Origin: Actinomycetaceae bacterium
Lineage (GTDB): Bacteria > Actinomycetota > Actinomycetes > Actinomycetales > Actinomycetaceae
Length of the DNA stretch: 64,000 nucleotides
Reading direction: 5' to 3'
Assembly (NCBI GenBank): GCA_030532405.1
Contig: JAUNLF010000002.1
Span: 62,001-126,000, forward strand
The notes beneath the pieces are model-generated. The model did not search any database. It was given only the letters and a program-made list of their open reading frames with translations, and was not told where the DNA came from. This document shows positions 1 to 9,402 of the stretch, in pieces. Position 1 is the first letter of the stretch; each line of letters opens with the position of its first letter. A program made the position numbers and the translations under genes.

Positions 1-1
1 T

Positions 2-478
2 GTTAACTACGCGCTTTCAAGAATTGCGGCGCTCCTGCTTGTCGTGATGACACTCCTGGTGTTGTATCAAGTGTTTAGTCGATACGTCCTCAATGCGCCT
101 GCGGACTGGACTGAGGAACTCGTTCGCTATTTCCTAATATGGACTGGTTTCATTGGGGCAGCTTACGCTTTCGGATCGCGTCAACACATGGCACTCATAT
201 TTGTGCGTGAGCGACTGCCAGAAAAACAAAAGAGGGTCCTAATGGTCGTGACCGACATTTTGATTCTCCTGTTTGCTATTTTCATCATCATTATTGCCGG
301 AACCCAACTGGCATTCTCGGCTCGGATGGAGCTATCGCCATTGCTTGGTATTTCCCGCGGTCTTGTCTACGCCGTGGCGCCAATCTCGGGTGTATTCATC
401 GTTCTGGTCCAAATCATCAATATTTGGGAGGACGTAACCGGGAAAGTCCTAGTTAAGAAAGAGGAGGTAGAAGGATGA
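2..478 (+). CDS. dctQ: TRAP transporter small permease (DctQ-like), 5' end outside window
   Basis: Small membrane subunit of a tripartite ATP-independent periplasmic (TRAP) transporter, which imports organic acids or related solutes with a sodium or proton gradient and an extracytoplasmic binding protein. The frame is open from base 2, so the gene starts before the window; an internal ATG at 44 is not the start. The visible part has three or four hydrophobic helices and the typical DctQ stretch around YVLNAPADWTEELVRY. The stop overlaps the next start (ATGA at 475), giving translational coupling to the large permease. The binding-protein gene (dctP) is expected just upstream, outside the window. 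The substrate cannot be read from this subunit. The region looks AT-richer than the phosphate genes that follow. Confidence 0.9.
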   Translation, partial: VNYALSRIAALLLVVMTLLVLYQVFSRYVLNAPADWTEELVRYFLIWTGFIGAAYAFGSRQHMALIFVRERLPEKQKRVLMVVTDILILLFAIFIIIIAGTQLAFSARMELSPLLGISRGLVYAVAPISGVFIVLVQIINIWEDVTGKVLVKKEEVEG

Positions 479-1776
479 GTGTCGGAATTGCAGCACTGGT
501 GCTGTTTGTAATCTTTTTGTTCCTGCTCTTCTTAGGAATCCCAATTTCTGTGACCATTGTTGCTTCATCAATGGCGACCGCATTAATGTACCTTCCTTCA
601 GATCAGGCTGGGTTCATTGTTATGCAGAAGATGAATAACGGTATTGATAGCTTTGCGCTACTTGCGGTACCGCTATTCATTTTCGCTGGAAACATTATGA
701 ACAACGGTGGTATTGCCCAGCGTTTGATTCGTCTTGCGCAGTTGCTAGCCGGCCGAATACCGGGGTCGCTAGCGCAAACCAACGTTTTGGGTAACACGTT
801 GTTTGGGGCATTGTCTGGTTCTGCTGTTGCAGCTGCGGCCGCGATTGGCGGGACGATGAACAAGATGCAACGCAAAGAAGGCTACGATCCGGCCTACGCG
901 GCTGCAGTTAACATCGCTTCTGCGCCTATTGGGCTGTTGATTCCGCCGACGTCGGCTTTCATTGTCTACTCAGCCATAACCGGTGGAGTTTCGATTTCGG
1001 CACTATTCATGGCCGGCTATGTTCCCGGCTTTATGATGGCCGCGGTCGTGATGATCATTGCTTACCTGTACGCAAAGAAGCACAAGTATCCGGTGTCCAA
1101 AAGACCACCGGCGAAGGAAGCCTGGAAGATCGTACTGGATTCCATCCCTAGCCTCTTGCTAATTGTCGTCGTTATTGGCGGCATTGTTGGTGGTATTTTT
1201 ACCGCTACAGAGGGCGCGGGTGTCGCGGTATTGTACTGTCTGATTTTGGCTCTGATCTACAGGTCGATGACGTGGAAAGATTTCATGTCGGTGCTACTTC
1301 GCTCGACTGCGACTTCCGGTATTATCCTATTCCTGATTTCTGCGTCGTCAGCGATGTCGTGGGTGATGGCTTATACCGGTATTCCCGGTGGGATTTCAGA
1401 GGCGATGCTATCCATATCTGACAATCCGATCGTTATCTTGCTTCTGATGAACCTTGTATTGCTGATCGTCGGTGTGTTTATGGATATCACCCCGGCAATC
1501 CTAATCTTCACCCCAATTTTCTTGCCTATTGTCACAGGTTTAGGAATGGACCCCGTTCACTTTGGTGTTCTGCTTATCTTCAACATGTGTATAGGCACTA
1601 TGACCCCGCCGGTGGGCTCGGTCCTCTTTGTGGGTACGTCAGTTGCAGATGTTTCTATTGAAGCAGTGTCGAAGAAGTTGCTCCCATACTTCGGCGCGCT
1701 CATTGTTGTTCTGTTGCTGATCACATTCATTCCGCAGCTCTCCCTTGCTGTTCCGCAGTGGCTCGGATTGATTTGA
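475..1776 (+). CDS. dctM: TRAP transporter large permease (DctM-like)
   Basis: Membrane-embedded large subunit of the TRAP transporter, forming the translocation path together with the DctQ subunit. At 433 residues it has the usual family length, is hydrophobic throughout (about 11-12 helices), and carries DctM-type stretches such as ALLAVPLFIFAGNIMNNGG, GALSGSAVAAAAAIG and the C-terminal MTPPVGSVLF. The start codon overlaps the dctQ stop by 4 bases (ATGA), so the two are one operon. The downstream AraC-type regulator on the same strand is a plausible local regulator; that link is inferred from position only. Confidence 0.95.
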   Translation: MSVGIAALVLFVIFLFLLFLGIPISVTIVASSMATALMYLPSDQAGFIVMQKMNNGIDSFALLAVPLFIFAGNIMNNGGIAQRLIRLAQLLAGRIPGSLAQTNVLGNTLFGALSGSAVAAAAAIGGTMNKMQRKEGYDPAYAAAVNIASAPIGLLIPPTSAFIVYSAITGGVSISALFMAGYVPGFMMAAVVMIIAYLYAKKHKYPVSKRPPAKEAWKIVLDSIPSLLLIVVVIGGIVGGIFTATEGAGVAVLYCLILALIYRSMTWKDFMSVLLRSTATSGIILFLISASSAMSWVMAYTGIPGGISEAMLSISDNPIVILLLMNLVLLIVGVFMDITPAILIFTPIFLPIVTGLGMDPVHFGVLLIFNMCIGTMTPPVGSVLFVGTSVADVSIEAVSKKLLPYFGALIVVLLLITFIPQLSLAVPQWLGLI

Positions 1777-1890
1777 GAATAGGCGTTCTCGATGGTCGTC
1801 AACACGGTGATTAAGGAACCGATACATCGCGGTCCTGAAGTTACATGTGTATACGACCTGTGTAAGGATTGATATTAGAACGCTCACGCG

Positions 1891-1933
1891 CGTGTGGGTC
1901 CATCGTTTCTGAAATGAGCGGTGGGCCCACACG
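1891..1933 (+). terminator. 11-bp inverted repeat after the TRAP operon
   Basis: CGTGTGGGTCC (1891-1901) faces GGGCCCACACG (1923-1933) with a 21-nt loop and one G-T pair. There is no clear T-run, so it may be a weak terminator, an mRNA-stabilising hairpin or an operator. It covers the GTG at 1921 that could otherwise start the AraC gene, which favours the ATG at 1954. Confidence 0.4.
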
Positions 1934-1953
1934 TATTAGACATTGGGGTTGCG

Positions 1954-2829
1954 ATGATTGATAACGCTGGGCATCTAATGTCCGGGGGAAGCGACGTGGC
2001 TGTCGCCAGGGCTGTCGGCGTTGACGACAACATGGTGAGCTCCCATTCTCACCATTATTTTGAGATCTATTATCTTCGAAGTGGTCAGCGATACCACGTG
2101 ATAGAAGATCACCTGCACCTCATCAAATCTGGCGAGTTGATTATTTTCCCGCCCTACTTGATGCATCACTCATTTGGTGACAAAGGTGTGGGGTTTGACC
2201 GCTATGTGCTTTACTTCAGCCCTGAAGTGGTTGCGAGCGCGAAGTTGTTGAACAGGATTCGGAATGCGTCCAATAGTTACAGTTTTGATGGGCCAGAAGC
2301 GCGTCGTGTAGAGGATATCTTTGGTCGTTTAGATGGGGTCCAACAGCGCGGTGATGAATTTGCTGCTGTCGAAATGCGATTGCTTGTTAATGAGCTTTTG
2401 ATCGGTATGGCTCGCCAAGAACCTAGCAATACGGAAGTTGAACGTCGCGATCGAGTTGCGGAGGTTGTCCGCTACCTTCATGACAATCACTGCCAGCAAC
2501 TCCGCCTAGAAGATATTGCGGAAGAGTTCTATGTCAGCCAGTACCACCTGTGCCGCGAGTTCAAGAAGTTTACAAAATCAACCGTGATGCAGTACTTGAA
2601 CAAGATTAGGATCGGACAAGCGCAGCGGTTGCTAGACGAGACTGATCTGAATGTGACACAAATTTCTGAGCGTGTCGGATTCGTGAACGTCACCCATTTC
2701 AATCGCGTGTTTAAACAGATTACGGGGATGGCTCCGCTTTCGTATAAGAAAGCGCATACCTTAAGGTACGCATCCCGCTGTGGAGGCGAGTATAGCGGTG
2801 CGGCCTTCGCTGACACTTACAATTTGTAA
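1954..2829 (+). CDS. AraC family transcriptional regulator
   Basis: One-component regulator with an N-terminal cupin-type sensor (roughly residues 20-100, with the His-rich HSHHYFEIYYLRSG segment and PYLMHHSF) and a C-terminal pair of helix-turn-helix motifs (LRLEDIAEEFYVSQYHLCREF and NVTQISERVGFVNVTHFNRVFK, the AraC signature). I place the start at ATG 1954 because the alternative GTG at 1921 lies inside an inverted repeat. About 290 residues is normal for the family. The sensor type is usual for sugar or organic-acid regulators, and the preceding TRAP transporter genes are the obvious candidate target. The effector is unknown. Confidence 0.88.
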   Translation: MIDNAGHLMSGGSDVAVARAVGVDDNMVSSHSHHYFEIYYLRSGQRYHVIEDHLHLIKSGELIIFPPYLMHHSFGDKGVGFDRYVLYFSPEVVASAKLLNRIRNASNSYSFDGPEARRVEDIFGRLDGVQQRGDEFAAVEMRLLVNELLIGMARQEPSNTEVERRDRVAEVVRYLHDNHCQQLRLEDIAEEFYVSQYHLCREFKKFTKSTVMQYLNKIRIGQAQRLLDETDLNVTQISERVGFVNVTHFNRVFKQITGMAPLSYKKAHTLRYASRCGGEYSGAAFADTYNL

Positions 2830-2867
2830 GTCTAAGTGAGACTGTGAGTGTAAGTCTTTGTAAGTCT
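2816..2867. repeat. 15-bp palindrome and three GTAAGTCT repeats
   Basis: CTTACAATTTGTAAG (2816-2830) is a perfect odd palindrome overlapping the AraC stop codon. GTAAGTCT occurs at 2826, 2850 and 2860. This could be an operator array for the downstream gene or for autoregulation. No known motif was recognised. Confidence 0.4.
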
Positions 2868-2967
2868 GTCGCACTTCCGTGCCAAGTGGGAATGTTTGCG
2901 AGACAATAGGGGAGTGACCCCAGCCACGTCCGCGTGTGTTTGTGGTATCTGTTAGGAGATGAGTTCT

Positions 2968-3606
2968 ATGAGTGATCGTCCACGTTTCCGGCGCCCCGCC
3001 ATGCTTAGTTTTGAAGATGCTGAAAAGATTGAGGGCGATGATGACCCCGCTGCAGCGTCTCAAGTGGCTATGACATCTGCGCGAGCACTCCTTGGCCTCA
3101 GTGATGAAGAGTTTGGCCCGAATGCTGTCGAAAACCTCGTGTCCGCTATTGAGGAAGAGGGCGTTGACATTGTGGCTGACCTTTGGGAGCGTAGCCCCGA
3201 GTTCACGCTTCCGGGCGCGTTTTGGCGTCTCTACTTGTTCAACGAGTGGTACCAGCGCGACACGCTTACCGTTCACCAGCGTTACAAGGAAGGCCTGAAC
3301 GCCCCGTTTACCGCCGGAATCGACGATGCTGACCCGAAGCCGGAAGCCCCGGACGCTGAGGAAGTATTCGGCCGGGTCAACAACCTGATGAAGGGCCGCG
3401 AGTTTGGCGACCTCACCAAACTACTGCGCGATAGCGCCCTCGTAATGCGAATTTTGGCGTCTGGCGCCACGTTCGGAACCACGTGGATTCGTTCCGACAA
3501 GGACAGGCTGGCAAACATGGTTACGCGCCGTGCGTCCGCGCTCATTGAAACCGCAGAAGAACTCGACACAGCCGCGGACCGTTCCGAAGCTGGCCGTCTA
3601 ATTTAA
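2968..3606 (+). CDS. Conserved hypothetical protein upstream of ppk
   Basis: A soluble acidic protein of about 212 residues with no signal peptide or membrane segment and no motif I recognise. The start at ATG 2968 is preferred over ATG 2959 because AGGAG (2954-2958) sits 9 nt upstream of it. The protein is rich in Glu/Asp and alternates helices such as NAVENLVSAIEEEGVDIVADL and AFWRLYLFNEWYQRD. It ends 40 bases before ppk on the same strand, so the two may be cotranscribed. No function is assigned. Confidence 0.75.
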   Translation: MSDRPRFRRPAMLSFEDAEKIEGDDDPAAASQVAMTSARALLGLSDEEFGPNAVENLVSAIEEEGVDIVADLWERSPEFTLPGAFWRLYLFNEWYQRDTLTVHQRYKEGLNAPFTAGIDDADPKPEAPDAEEVFGRVNNLMKGREFGDLTKLLRDSALVMRILASGATFGTTWIRSDKDRLANMVTRRASALIETAEELDTAADRSEAGRLI

Positions 3607-3646
3607 ACTCCCAAAAGCACGTTCATTTCCCTGAAAAGGACCCGCG

Positions 3647-5965
3647 ATGCCCGAAAACAATGACCCCCAGTCCATACCAGTCACAAATATTGACGTTGAT
3701 TCCGTAGTCAAACCCGACATGCCCGAGGGCGTGCCTGCTGACGGCGACGGTGAAAAGGACAGTCCGTTTGCTTCGCCCGAACAGCGTGACATGTTCATCC
3801 TGGAGCAGTCGGAAAAGGCGCAGCCCGAAAAGGATCCACTGCCCGAAGGGCGTTTCGCCGACCGTGAACTGTCGTGGATGCGTTTCAACCAGCGCGTACT
3901 GGAGCAGTCCGAAGATACGGAGCTGCCACTGTTGGAGCGCGCGTGGTTCTCAACAATCTTCTCGTCAAACCTGGACGAGTTCTACATGGTTCGCGTTGCC
4001 GGCCTGAAACGCAGGATCGCGGCGGGTATCGCGAAGGTTGCCGCGTCGGGGCTCACGCCGCGCCAGGTTCTGGAGGGCATCACCGAACAGGCGCGCGAAC
4101 TCACGTCCCGCCAAGTTGAGCACTTCCACCAAGAACTCCTGCCCCTGCTTCACGCCGAAGGCCTACACCTGCGCGAGTGGGAGGAACTAAACCCGGAACA
4201 GCAAGAAGCGCTCACCCGCTACTTCCGTAAGCAAATCTTCCCCGTCCTCACGCCGCTCGCGGTGGACCCATCCCACCCGTTCCCTTACATTTCGGGCCTG
4301 TCCCTCAACCTTGCCGTCGTGGTCCTAAACGAAGCCACCGGTAAGAACCATTTCGCGCGCGTCAAGGTGCCGCCCTCGCTGCCGCGCCTGATCAACGTGG
4401 AATCCGTGATGCCTCGCTTTGAGGGCACCGCCCCCGAAGACCTTGCGGCAACCAAGCAGGGAACGAACTTCATTTCGCTCGAGCAGGTCATCGCCGCGCA
4501 CCTCGACGCCCTCTTCCCGGGAATGAAGGTCGTTGAATCGCATACCTTCCGCGTCACGCGTAACGAGGATCTTGAGGTCGAAGAGGACGATGCGGAGAAC
4601 CTGTTAACCGCGATGGAGCACGAACTACTTCGCCGTCGCTTCGGGCCCGCTGTACGCCTGGAAGTCGCTGAAGACATTTCCGAGTCCGTCCTCAAATTCT
4701 TGGTACAACGCCTCGAAATCACCGAACAGGACGTCTTCAAGCTGCCCGAGCCGCTCGACCTGACAGCGTTGAACGACCTCCACGAACTGGATTTGCCGCA
4801 CCTGAAGTACCCCAAGTACGTGCCGGTAACCCCCAGTGGCCTCGCCGAGTACGAATCTGCGCGCGCCGGCGACATTTTCGCATCGATTCGTAACCACGAC
4901 GTGCTGCTACACCACCCGTACGACTCGTTCTCAACTTCAGTGCAACACTTCGTTGCGACCGCGGCGAAAGACCCGAAGGTGCTCGCAATCAAGCAGACGC
5001 TGTACCGCACGTCCGGCGATTCGCCAATCGTGCAAGCGCTAATCGACGCGGCGCAAGCAGGCAAACAAGTGGTTGCGATCGTAGAGATCAAGGCGCGTTT
5101 CGACGAGGAAGCCAACATCTCGTGGGCGCGCAAACTCGAACGCGCCGGCGTTCACGTCGTGTACGGCATGGTCGGCCTCAAAACCCACTGCAAACTGTCA
5201 ATGGCGGTACGTCAAGAATCTGACGGCCTGCGCCGCTACTGTCACGTCGGCACCGGCAACTACCACCCGAAGACCGCCCGCGGCTACGAGGACCTCGGCC
5301 TGCTCACGTGCGACCGCGACGTGGGCCAGGACCTCACGCGCCTGTTCAACCAGTTGTCCGGCTACGCGCCGCGAACCACGTTCCACCGCCTGCTCGTCGC
5401 CCCCATGTCGATCCGTTCGGGCCTCATCGAACGCATCGAACAGCAAGTTGAACGCCACAAACAAGGCAAGGAAGCGTACATCGGCATCAAGGTTAACTCC
5501 ATCGTCGATGAGGCCGTGATTGACGCTCTATACCGCGCTTCGCAGGCAGGTGTCCACGTTGACCTGGTCGTCCGCGGTATTTGCGGCATTCGCGCCGGGG
5601 TTCCAGGCCTGTCCGAGAACATCCGAGTCCGCTCAATCCTGGGCCGCTACCTGGAGCACTCGCGAATCTACTGCTTCGGCCCGGCCGGGGAAGAGGAAGT
5701 ATGGATCGGATCGGCCGACCTCATGCATCGAAACCTTGATCGCCGCGTAGAAGCACTGGTTCGAATCACTGACGAAGGCCAAATCGGATACCTCGCCAAG
5801 CTGCTGCGTACGGAAGCGTCCGACGAAGTCGCATCCTGGCACCTGCGCCCCAACGGACAGTGGGTCCGCCACACGCACGGTAAGAAGGGCAAGCGCCTGA
5901 TGGACATTCAAGAGCTACTCATGAAGAACGCGTCCAGCCGAGTTAAAGGGCGAAAGGTTTTCTAG
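3647..5965 (+). CDS. ppk: Polyphosphate kinase 1
   Basis: PPK1 reversibly polymerises the gamma-phosphate of ATP into inorganic polyphosphate. The 772-residue protein has the family order: an acidic N-terminal extension of about 65 residues, the N domain starting near [16 protein letters not shown], the head domain, and two phospholipase-D-like catalytic domains. The autophosphorylated-histidine region is visible as [19 protein letters not shown], and the nucleotide/metal region as [13 protein letters not shown] and [26 protein letters not shown] lies 9-14 nt before the ATG. The gene heads a phosphate-metabolism stretch (mutT1, pst, pit), and its degradative partner ppx is at 41.6 kb. Confidence 0.98.
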   Translation: MPENNDPQSIPVTNIDVDSVVKPDMPEGVPADGDGEKDSPFASPEQRDMFILEQSEKAQPEKDPLPEGRFADRELSWMRFNQRVLEQSEDTELPLLERAWFSTIFSSNLDEFYMVRVAGLKRRIAAGIAKVAASGLTPRQVLEGITEQARELTSRQVEHFHQELLPLLHAEGLHLREWEELNPEQQEALTRYFRKQIFPVLTPLAVDPSHPFPYISGLSLNLAVVVLNEATGKNHFARVKVPPSLPRLINVESVMPRFEGTAPEDLAATKQGTNFISLEQVIAAHLDALFPGMKVVESHTFRVTRNEDLEVEEDDAENLLTAMEHELLRRRFGPAVRLEVAEDISESVLKFLVQRLEITEQDVFKLPEPLDLTALNDLHELDLPHLKYPKYVPVTPSGLAEYESARAGDIFASIRNHDVLLHHPYDSFSTSVQHFVATAAKDPKVLAIKQTLYRTSGDSPIVQALIDAAQAGKQVVAIVEIKARFDEEANISWARKLERAGVHVVYGMVGLKTHCKLSMAVRQESDGLRRYCHVGTGNYHPKTARGYEDLGLLTCDRDVGQDLTRLFNQLSGYAPRTTFHRLLVAPMSIRSGLIERIEQQVERHKQGKEAYIGIKVNSIVDEAVIDALYRASQAGVHVDLVVRGICGIRAGVPGLSENIRVRSILGRYLEHSRIYCFGPAGEEEVWIGSADLMHRNLDRRVEALVRITDEGQIGYLAKLLRTEASDEVASWHLRPNGQWVRHTHGKKGKRLMDIQELLMKNASSRVKGRKVF

Positions 5966-5982
5966 CCCGGACCTCAAACATT

Positions 5983-6077
5983 GAGTACGGACAAATCTGA
6001 GATTCTAGCGGATCCGTGAAAGCTTCCACCGTGCGGGGCGCGGAACCGATAGAATCGAATCAGATTTGTCCGTATTC
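5983..6077. repeat. Long inverted repeat between ppk and the NUDIX gene
   Basis: A 15-bp exact inverted repeat, TACGGACAAATCTGA (5986-6000) against TCAGATTTGTCCGTA (6060-6074), extends imperfectly to 5983-6006 and 6051-6077. The arms enclose about 45-59 bases that are themselves GC-rich and can partly fold. No T-run follows, so it is not an ordinary terminator. It could be an operator pair, a small MITE-like remnant or an mRNA-stability element. Confidence 0.6.
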
Positions 6078-6149
6078 GCTCTACTCCACAACTAGATACA
6101 CACCCCGAAACAGGGGTCCAGTGGGGTACCAAAAGTTTGAAAGATCACC

Positions 6150-7187
6150 GTGGCTAAGTTCCGTCCAAGCCCAGTACCTAGCCGTATCGTGCGGTCAGCG
6201 GGCGCCGTTGTTTGGCGACCGCGAAACGTGCACGCCCCGGTCAGGGTGGGCCAGACCTACGGGCCAGACGACATTGAAGTCTTGCTCGTACATCGCCCTC
6301 GTTACGATGACTGGTCCTGGCCCAAAGGCAAAGCTGAAATCAACGAACCCCTACTCGCGGCCGGCGTGCGCGAGGTAGAAGAAGAAACCGGCGTGCTCGT
6401 ACAAATGCACGCCCCCCTAATGACCCAGCGGTACCGCCTCGGGTCCGGTCAAACTAAAGAAGTGCACTACTGGATCGGAGTTCCAGTTCGACACGGGGGA
6501 GTGGAACGCTCGCGCATTCCAATCGTCCCCGCGACGCCAAAAGAAATCGACACGACACGTTGGATGACCGCACCCCACGCGCGCAAAATGCTCACCCGCC
6601 GCGGAGACAAACGCCTCCTCGACGACGTTGTCGCCCGCGCCCAAACAGGCACGCTAGTCACCCAAACACTTGCCATCGTCCGCCACGGCGCAGCAATAAC
6701 CCGCAACCAGTGGATAGGAACCGAGGCGGCTCGGCCCCTCAACCGCACTGGCGGAGTGCAGGCGCTCGACCTCGTAGACATATTTTCTGCACTCGGCGTG
6801 ACGCGTCTACTTTCAAGCCCGTGGACGCGTTGCAGGGCGTCCTTAGAACCCTACGCAACCGTCGCAAACCTCGGGCTAGTCACCGCGGAGGAACTCACCG
6901 AAGACTCCACGCGCCGAGACCCGTACGCCGCATCCGAAGTCATCCGACGGCTACTACAACGGCCAGCCGAGCCCGTCGTAGTTTGCGGACACAGGCCCGT
7001 CCTCCCCGCAATGATGGAACCAATCCGGCAAATAAGCTCAAACCAAATGGCCCGAGAACTGCCCTCCGAAGACCCATTCTTGCGAACCGCGGAACTCATG
7101 GTCTCGCACGTCGCGTACCCAAGCGAAAACAATGGACAACCCCAAATTGTGTCCATTGAGTACCACCGAACCATAAAACGCGTGTAA
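6150..7187 (+). CDS. mutT1: NUDIX hydrolase fused to histidine phosphatase (MutT1-like)
   Basis: A two-domain protein of 345 residues. The N-terminal half is a NUDIX hydrolase with a complete box (G-KAEIN-E-PLLAAGV-REVEEETGV, near residues 60-82). The C-terminal half is a histidine phosphatase with the catalytic RHG (IVRHGAA), the SSPWTRC motif and a second-His segment VVCGHRP. In mycobacteria this fusion, MutT1, removes 8-oxo-dGTP and diadenosine polyphosphates. Position directly after ppk is the common actinobacterial arrangement. The start is GTG at 6150 with a weak upstream purine stretch. Confidence 0.93.
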   Translation: MAKFRPSPVPSRIVRSAGAVVWRPRNVHAPVRVGQTYGPDDIEVLLVHRPRYDDWSWPKGKAEINEPLLAAGVREVEEETGVLVQMHAPLMTQRYRLGSGQTKEVHYWIGVPVRHGGVERSRIPIVPATPKEIDTTRWMTAPHARKMLTRRGDKRLLDDVVARAQTGTLVTQTLAIVRHGAAITRNQWIGTEAARPLNRTGGVQALDLVDIFSALGVTRLLSSPWTRCRASLEPYATVANLGLVTAEELTEDSTRRDPYAASEVIRRLLQRPAEPVVVCGHRPVLPAMMEPIRQISSNQMARELPSEDPFLRTAELMVSHVAYPSENNGQPQIVSIEYHRTIKRV

Positions 7188-7209
7188 TGTGACCCAAATC
7201 GTTATGGAA

Positions 7210-7231
7210 GTTAACGCAGTGTTCACCTGAA
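7210..7231 (+). promoter_or_regulatory. PHO-box-like direct repeat upstream of pstS
   Basis: Two adjacent 11-nt units, GTTAACGCAGT (7210-7220) and GTTCACCTGAA (7221-7231), match the GTTCACC-type direct repeats bound by PhoP/RegX3 response regulators in actinobacteria. A weaker third unit follows. The site lies about 110 bp before pstS, as expected for phosphate-starvation control. Confidence 0.6.
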
Positions 7232-7341
7232 ACTGATTGGAGTGTAACTTTACGTCGATAACGTCATACCGGTTGCACCAGCAACCTTCCCCTCTATGGC
7301 GAACCGCCTGGGAACATACCTAGTCGAATAGGAAAAACGAC

Positions 7342-8472
7342 GTGAAGAACCTCCGACTCTCTCGAGTTGCCCTTGCGTTCGGCGCGGGCTCACTAGCATT
7401 CGCTTTGACTGCCTGCGGCTCTGATAATGCCGTTCCGAACACCGAGAACGAAGAAACCCCGGAAGAGACCGCTGCGGAAGCCACTGGCGAAGAGCTCTCG
7501 GGTAGCCTCGCAGGTGCAGGCGCTTCCTCGCAGGAAGCCGCGATGAACGCATGGATCGCTAAGTACCAGGGTGTACAGCCCGGCGTTACCGTCTCCTACG
7601 AGCCCGTTGGCTCGGGTGCTGGCATCACCCAGTTCATCGACAAGCAGGTTGCTTGGGCAGGCTCCGACGCCGTCCTCGAAGGCGACGAAATCACCGCTGC
7701 TGAAGAGCGCTGTGGTGGCCCGGCCATCAACCTCCCCGTCTACATCTCCCCGGTTGCAGTTATCTTCAACCTTGAGGGCGTTGACAACCTGAACATGGAT
7801 GCCGAGACCATCGCTAAGGTCTTCGCTGGCGAGATCACCAACTGGAACGACCCGGCCATTGCCGACCAGAACCCGGATGTTGAGCTGCCCGACCTGGCAA
7901 TCACCCCGGTTCACCGTGCTGACAAGTCCGGCACCACCGAAAACTTCACCGACTACCTGAACAAGGCTGCCCCGGAGGCATGGCCGCACGAGCCCGACAA
8001 GGCATGGCCGATTGAGGGCGGCGAGTCCGGTGACAAGACCGCAGGCCTAGTCCAGGCTGTTAACCAGGGTGAAGGCACCATTGGTTACGCTGACGCTTCG
8101 CAGGCTGGCGACCTCGGTACCGTAGCTCTGCAGGCTGGCGACGGCTACATCGCATTCTCCAACGAGGCTGCTGCTACCGCTGCTGACGCAGCTGAGCGCG
8201 TTGAGTCCGGCGTTGAGGGCGACCTTGGCCTAGAGGTCAACCGTAAGCCCGAGGATGCTGGCGCATACCCGATGGTTATGATCTCCTACGCCATCGTCTG
8301 CACCACCTACGAGGACGAAGAGACCGCTAACCTGGTCAAGGACTTCATCGGCTTCCAGGTATCCGAAGAGGGCCAGGCAGCAGCTGAAGAAGCCGCTGGC
8401 TCCGCACCTCTGTCCAGCACCATGCGTGACGAGGTCATGAAGTCGCTCGATATGATCGGGGCGGCTCAGTAA
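7342..8472 (+). CDS. pstS: Phosphate ABC transporter substrate-binding lipoprotein
   Basis: PstS captures inorganic phosphate outside the membrane and passes it to PstCA. The N-terminus is a lipoprotein signal with lipobox LTAC-G (Cys at about residue 28), followed by an acidic linker. The mature part has PstS motifs: GAGASSQEAAMNAWI, SVxYEPVGSGAGITQF, WAGSDA and HRADKSGTTENFTDYL. Length (376) fits the family. The GTG start at 7342 has AGGAAA about 7 nt upstream. It is the first gene of a compact pstSCAB operon, and a PHO-box-like repeat lies upstream. Confidence 0.97.
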   Translation: MKNLRLSRVALAFGAGSLAFALTACGSDNAVPNTENEETPEETAAEATGEELSGSLAGAGASSQEAAMNAWIAKYQGVQPGVTVSYEPVGSGAGITQFIDKQVAWAGSDAVLEGDEITAAEERCGGPAINLPVYISPVAVIFNLEGVDNLNMDAETIAKVFAGEITNWNDPAIADQNPDVELPDLAITPVHRADKSGTTENFTDYLNKAAPEAWPHEPDKAWPIEGGESGDKTAGLVQAVNQGEGTIGYADASQAGDLGTVALQAGDGYIAFSNEAAATAADAAERVESGVEGDLGLEVNRKPEDAGAYPMVMISYAIVCTTYEDEETANLVKDFIGFQVSEEGQAAAEEAAGSAPLSSTMRDEVMKSLDMIGAAQ

Positions 8473-9402
8473 ATGAAAAACACCGGGAAGGTCGGTAACA
8501 AGATCTTCCGGTCAGGCTCAACCGCAGCGGCGGTCACGATTCTCGTGACCCTCGCTGCGGTGGCCGCGTTTCTAATCATTCAGGCCTGGCCGGCAATCAG
8601 CGATCCGAGTGTTCGAGTTCGAACCGTTGGTAGCGCCGAACAACTTAATATTTGGCAGTTCACCGCACCCCAGATTTTCGGTACGGTACTTGCAGCTGTT
8701 CTGGCAATGCTCCTAGCGGTCCCCCTCTCGATCGGAATCGCCCTATTCATCAGTCACTACGCGCCTAAGCGACTCTCCCAGAGCCTGGGATACCTAGTCG
8801 ACTTACTTGCGGCCATCCCCTCCGTTGTCTACGGCCTGTGGGGCGCAATGTGGCTCATCCCTAAACTCGTTCCCCTCTACGATTGGCTCGCAACCTACTT
8901 AGGCTGGTTCCCGCTATTCGCGCCCCCGGTTTCCTCAACCGGTCGCGTTATCGCGTCAGCCTCCTTGATCCTCGCTGTAATGATCCTTCCGATCATCACT
9001 GCGGTGGCTCGCGAAGTCTTCCTCCAGACACCTAAAGCGCATGAAGAAGCAGCCCTAGCTCTGGGCGCAACCCGTTGGGAAGTTATCAGGATGGCTGTTC
9101 TTCCCTTCGGCCGCTCCGGCATTATCTCCGCCTCCATGCTCGGCCTTGGCCGCGCGCTTGGCGAAACGATGGCTGTGGTGATGGTCCTTTCGGTTGGATC
9201 GAGTTACTCATTCAACATTTTGCAAGCAGGAAAGCACTCCACGATCGCGGCGAACATTGCACTGCAGTTCCCCGAATCGACCGGTGTTGACAGGTCCGCG
9301 TTGATCGCGACCGGTCTGGCCCTGTTCGCAATCACGATGGTGGTTAACATGATCGCTCGTTGGATCATCTCTCGCCGTGCAGAGTTCTCAGGAGCTAACT
9401 GA
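8473..9402 (+). CDS. pstC: Phosphate ABC transporter permease PstC
   Basis: Inner-membrane permease subunit pairing with PstA. It has about six helices and the ABC-permease cytoplasmic loop (EEAALALGATRWEVIRMAVLP). The start codon directly abuts the pstS stop (TAAATG), and the stop overlaps the pstA start (TGATG at 9400-9404), so translation is tightly coupled. At 309 residues it has normal length. Confidence 0.97.
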   Translation: MKNTGKVGNKIFRSGSTAAAVTILVTLAAVAAFLIIQAWPAISDPSVRVRTVGSAEQLNIWQFTAPQIFGTVLAAVLAMLLAVPLSIGIALFISHYAPKRLSQSLGYLVDLLAAIPSVVYGLWGAMWLIPKLVPLYDWLATYLGWFPLFAPPVSSTGRVIASASLILAVMILPIITAVAREVFLQTPKAHEEAALALGATRWEVIRMAVLPFGRSGIISASMLGLGRALGETMAVVMVLSVGSSYSFNILQAGKHSTIAANIALQFPESTGVDRSALIATGLALFAITMVVNMIARWIISRRAEFSGAN

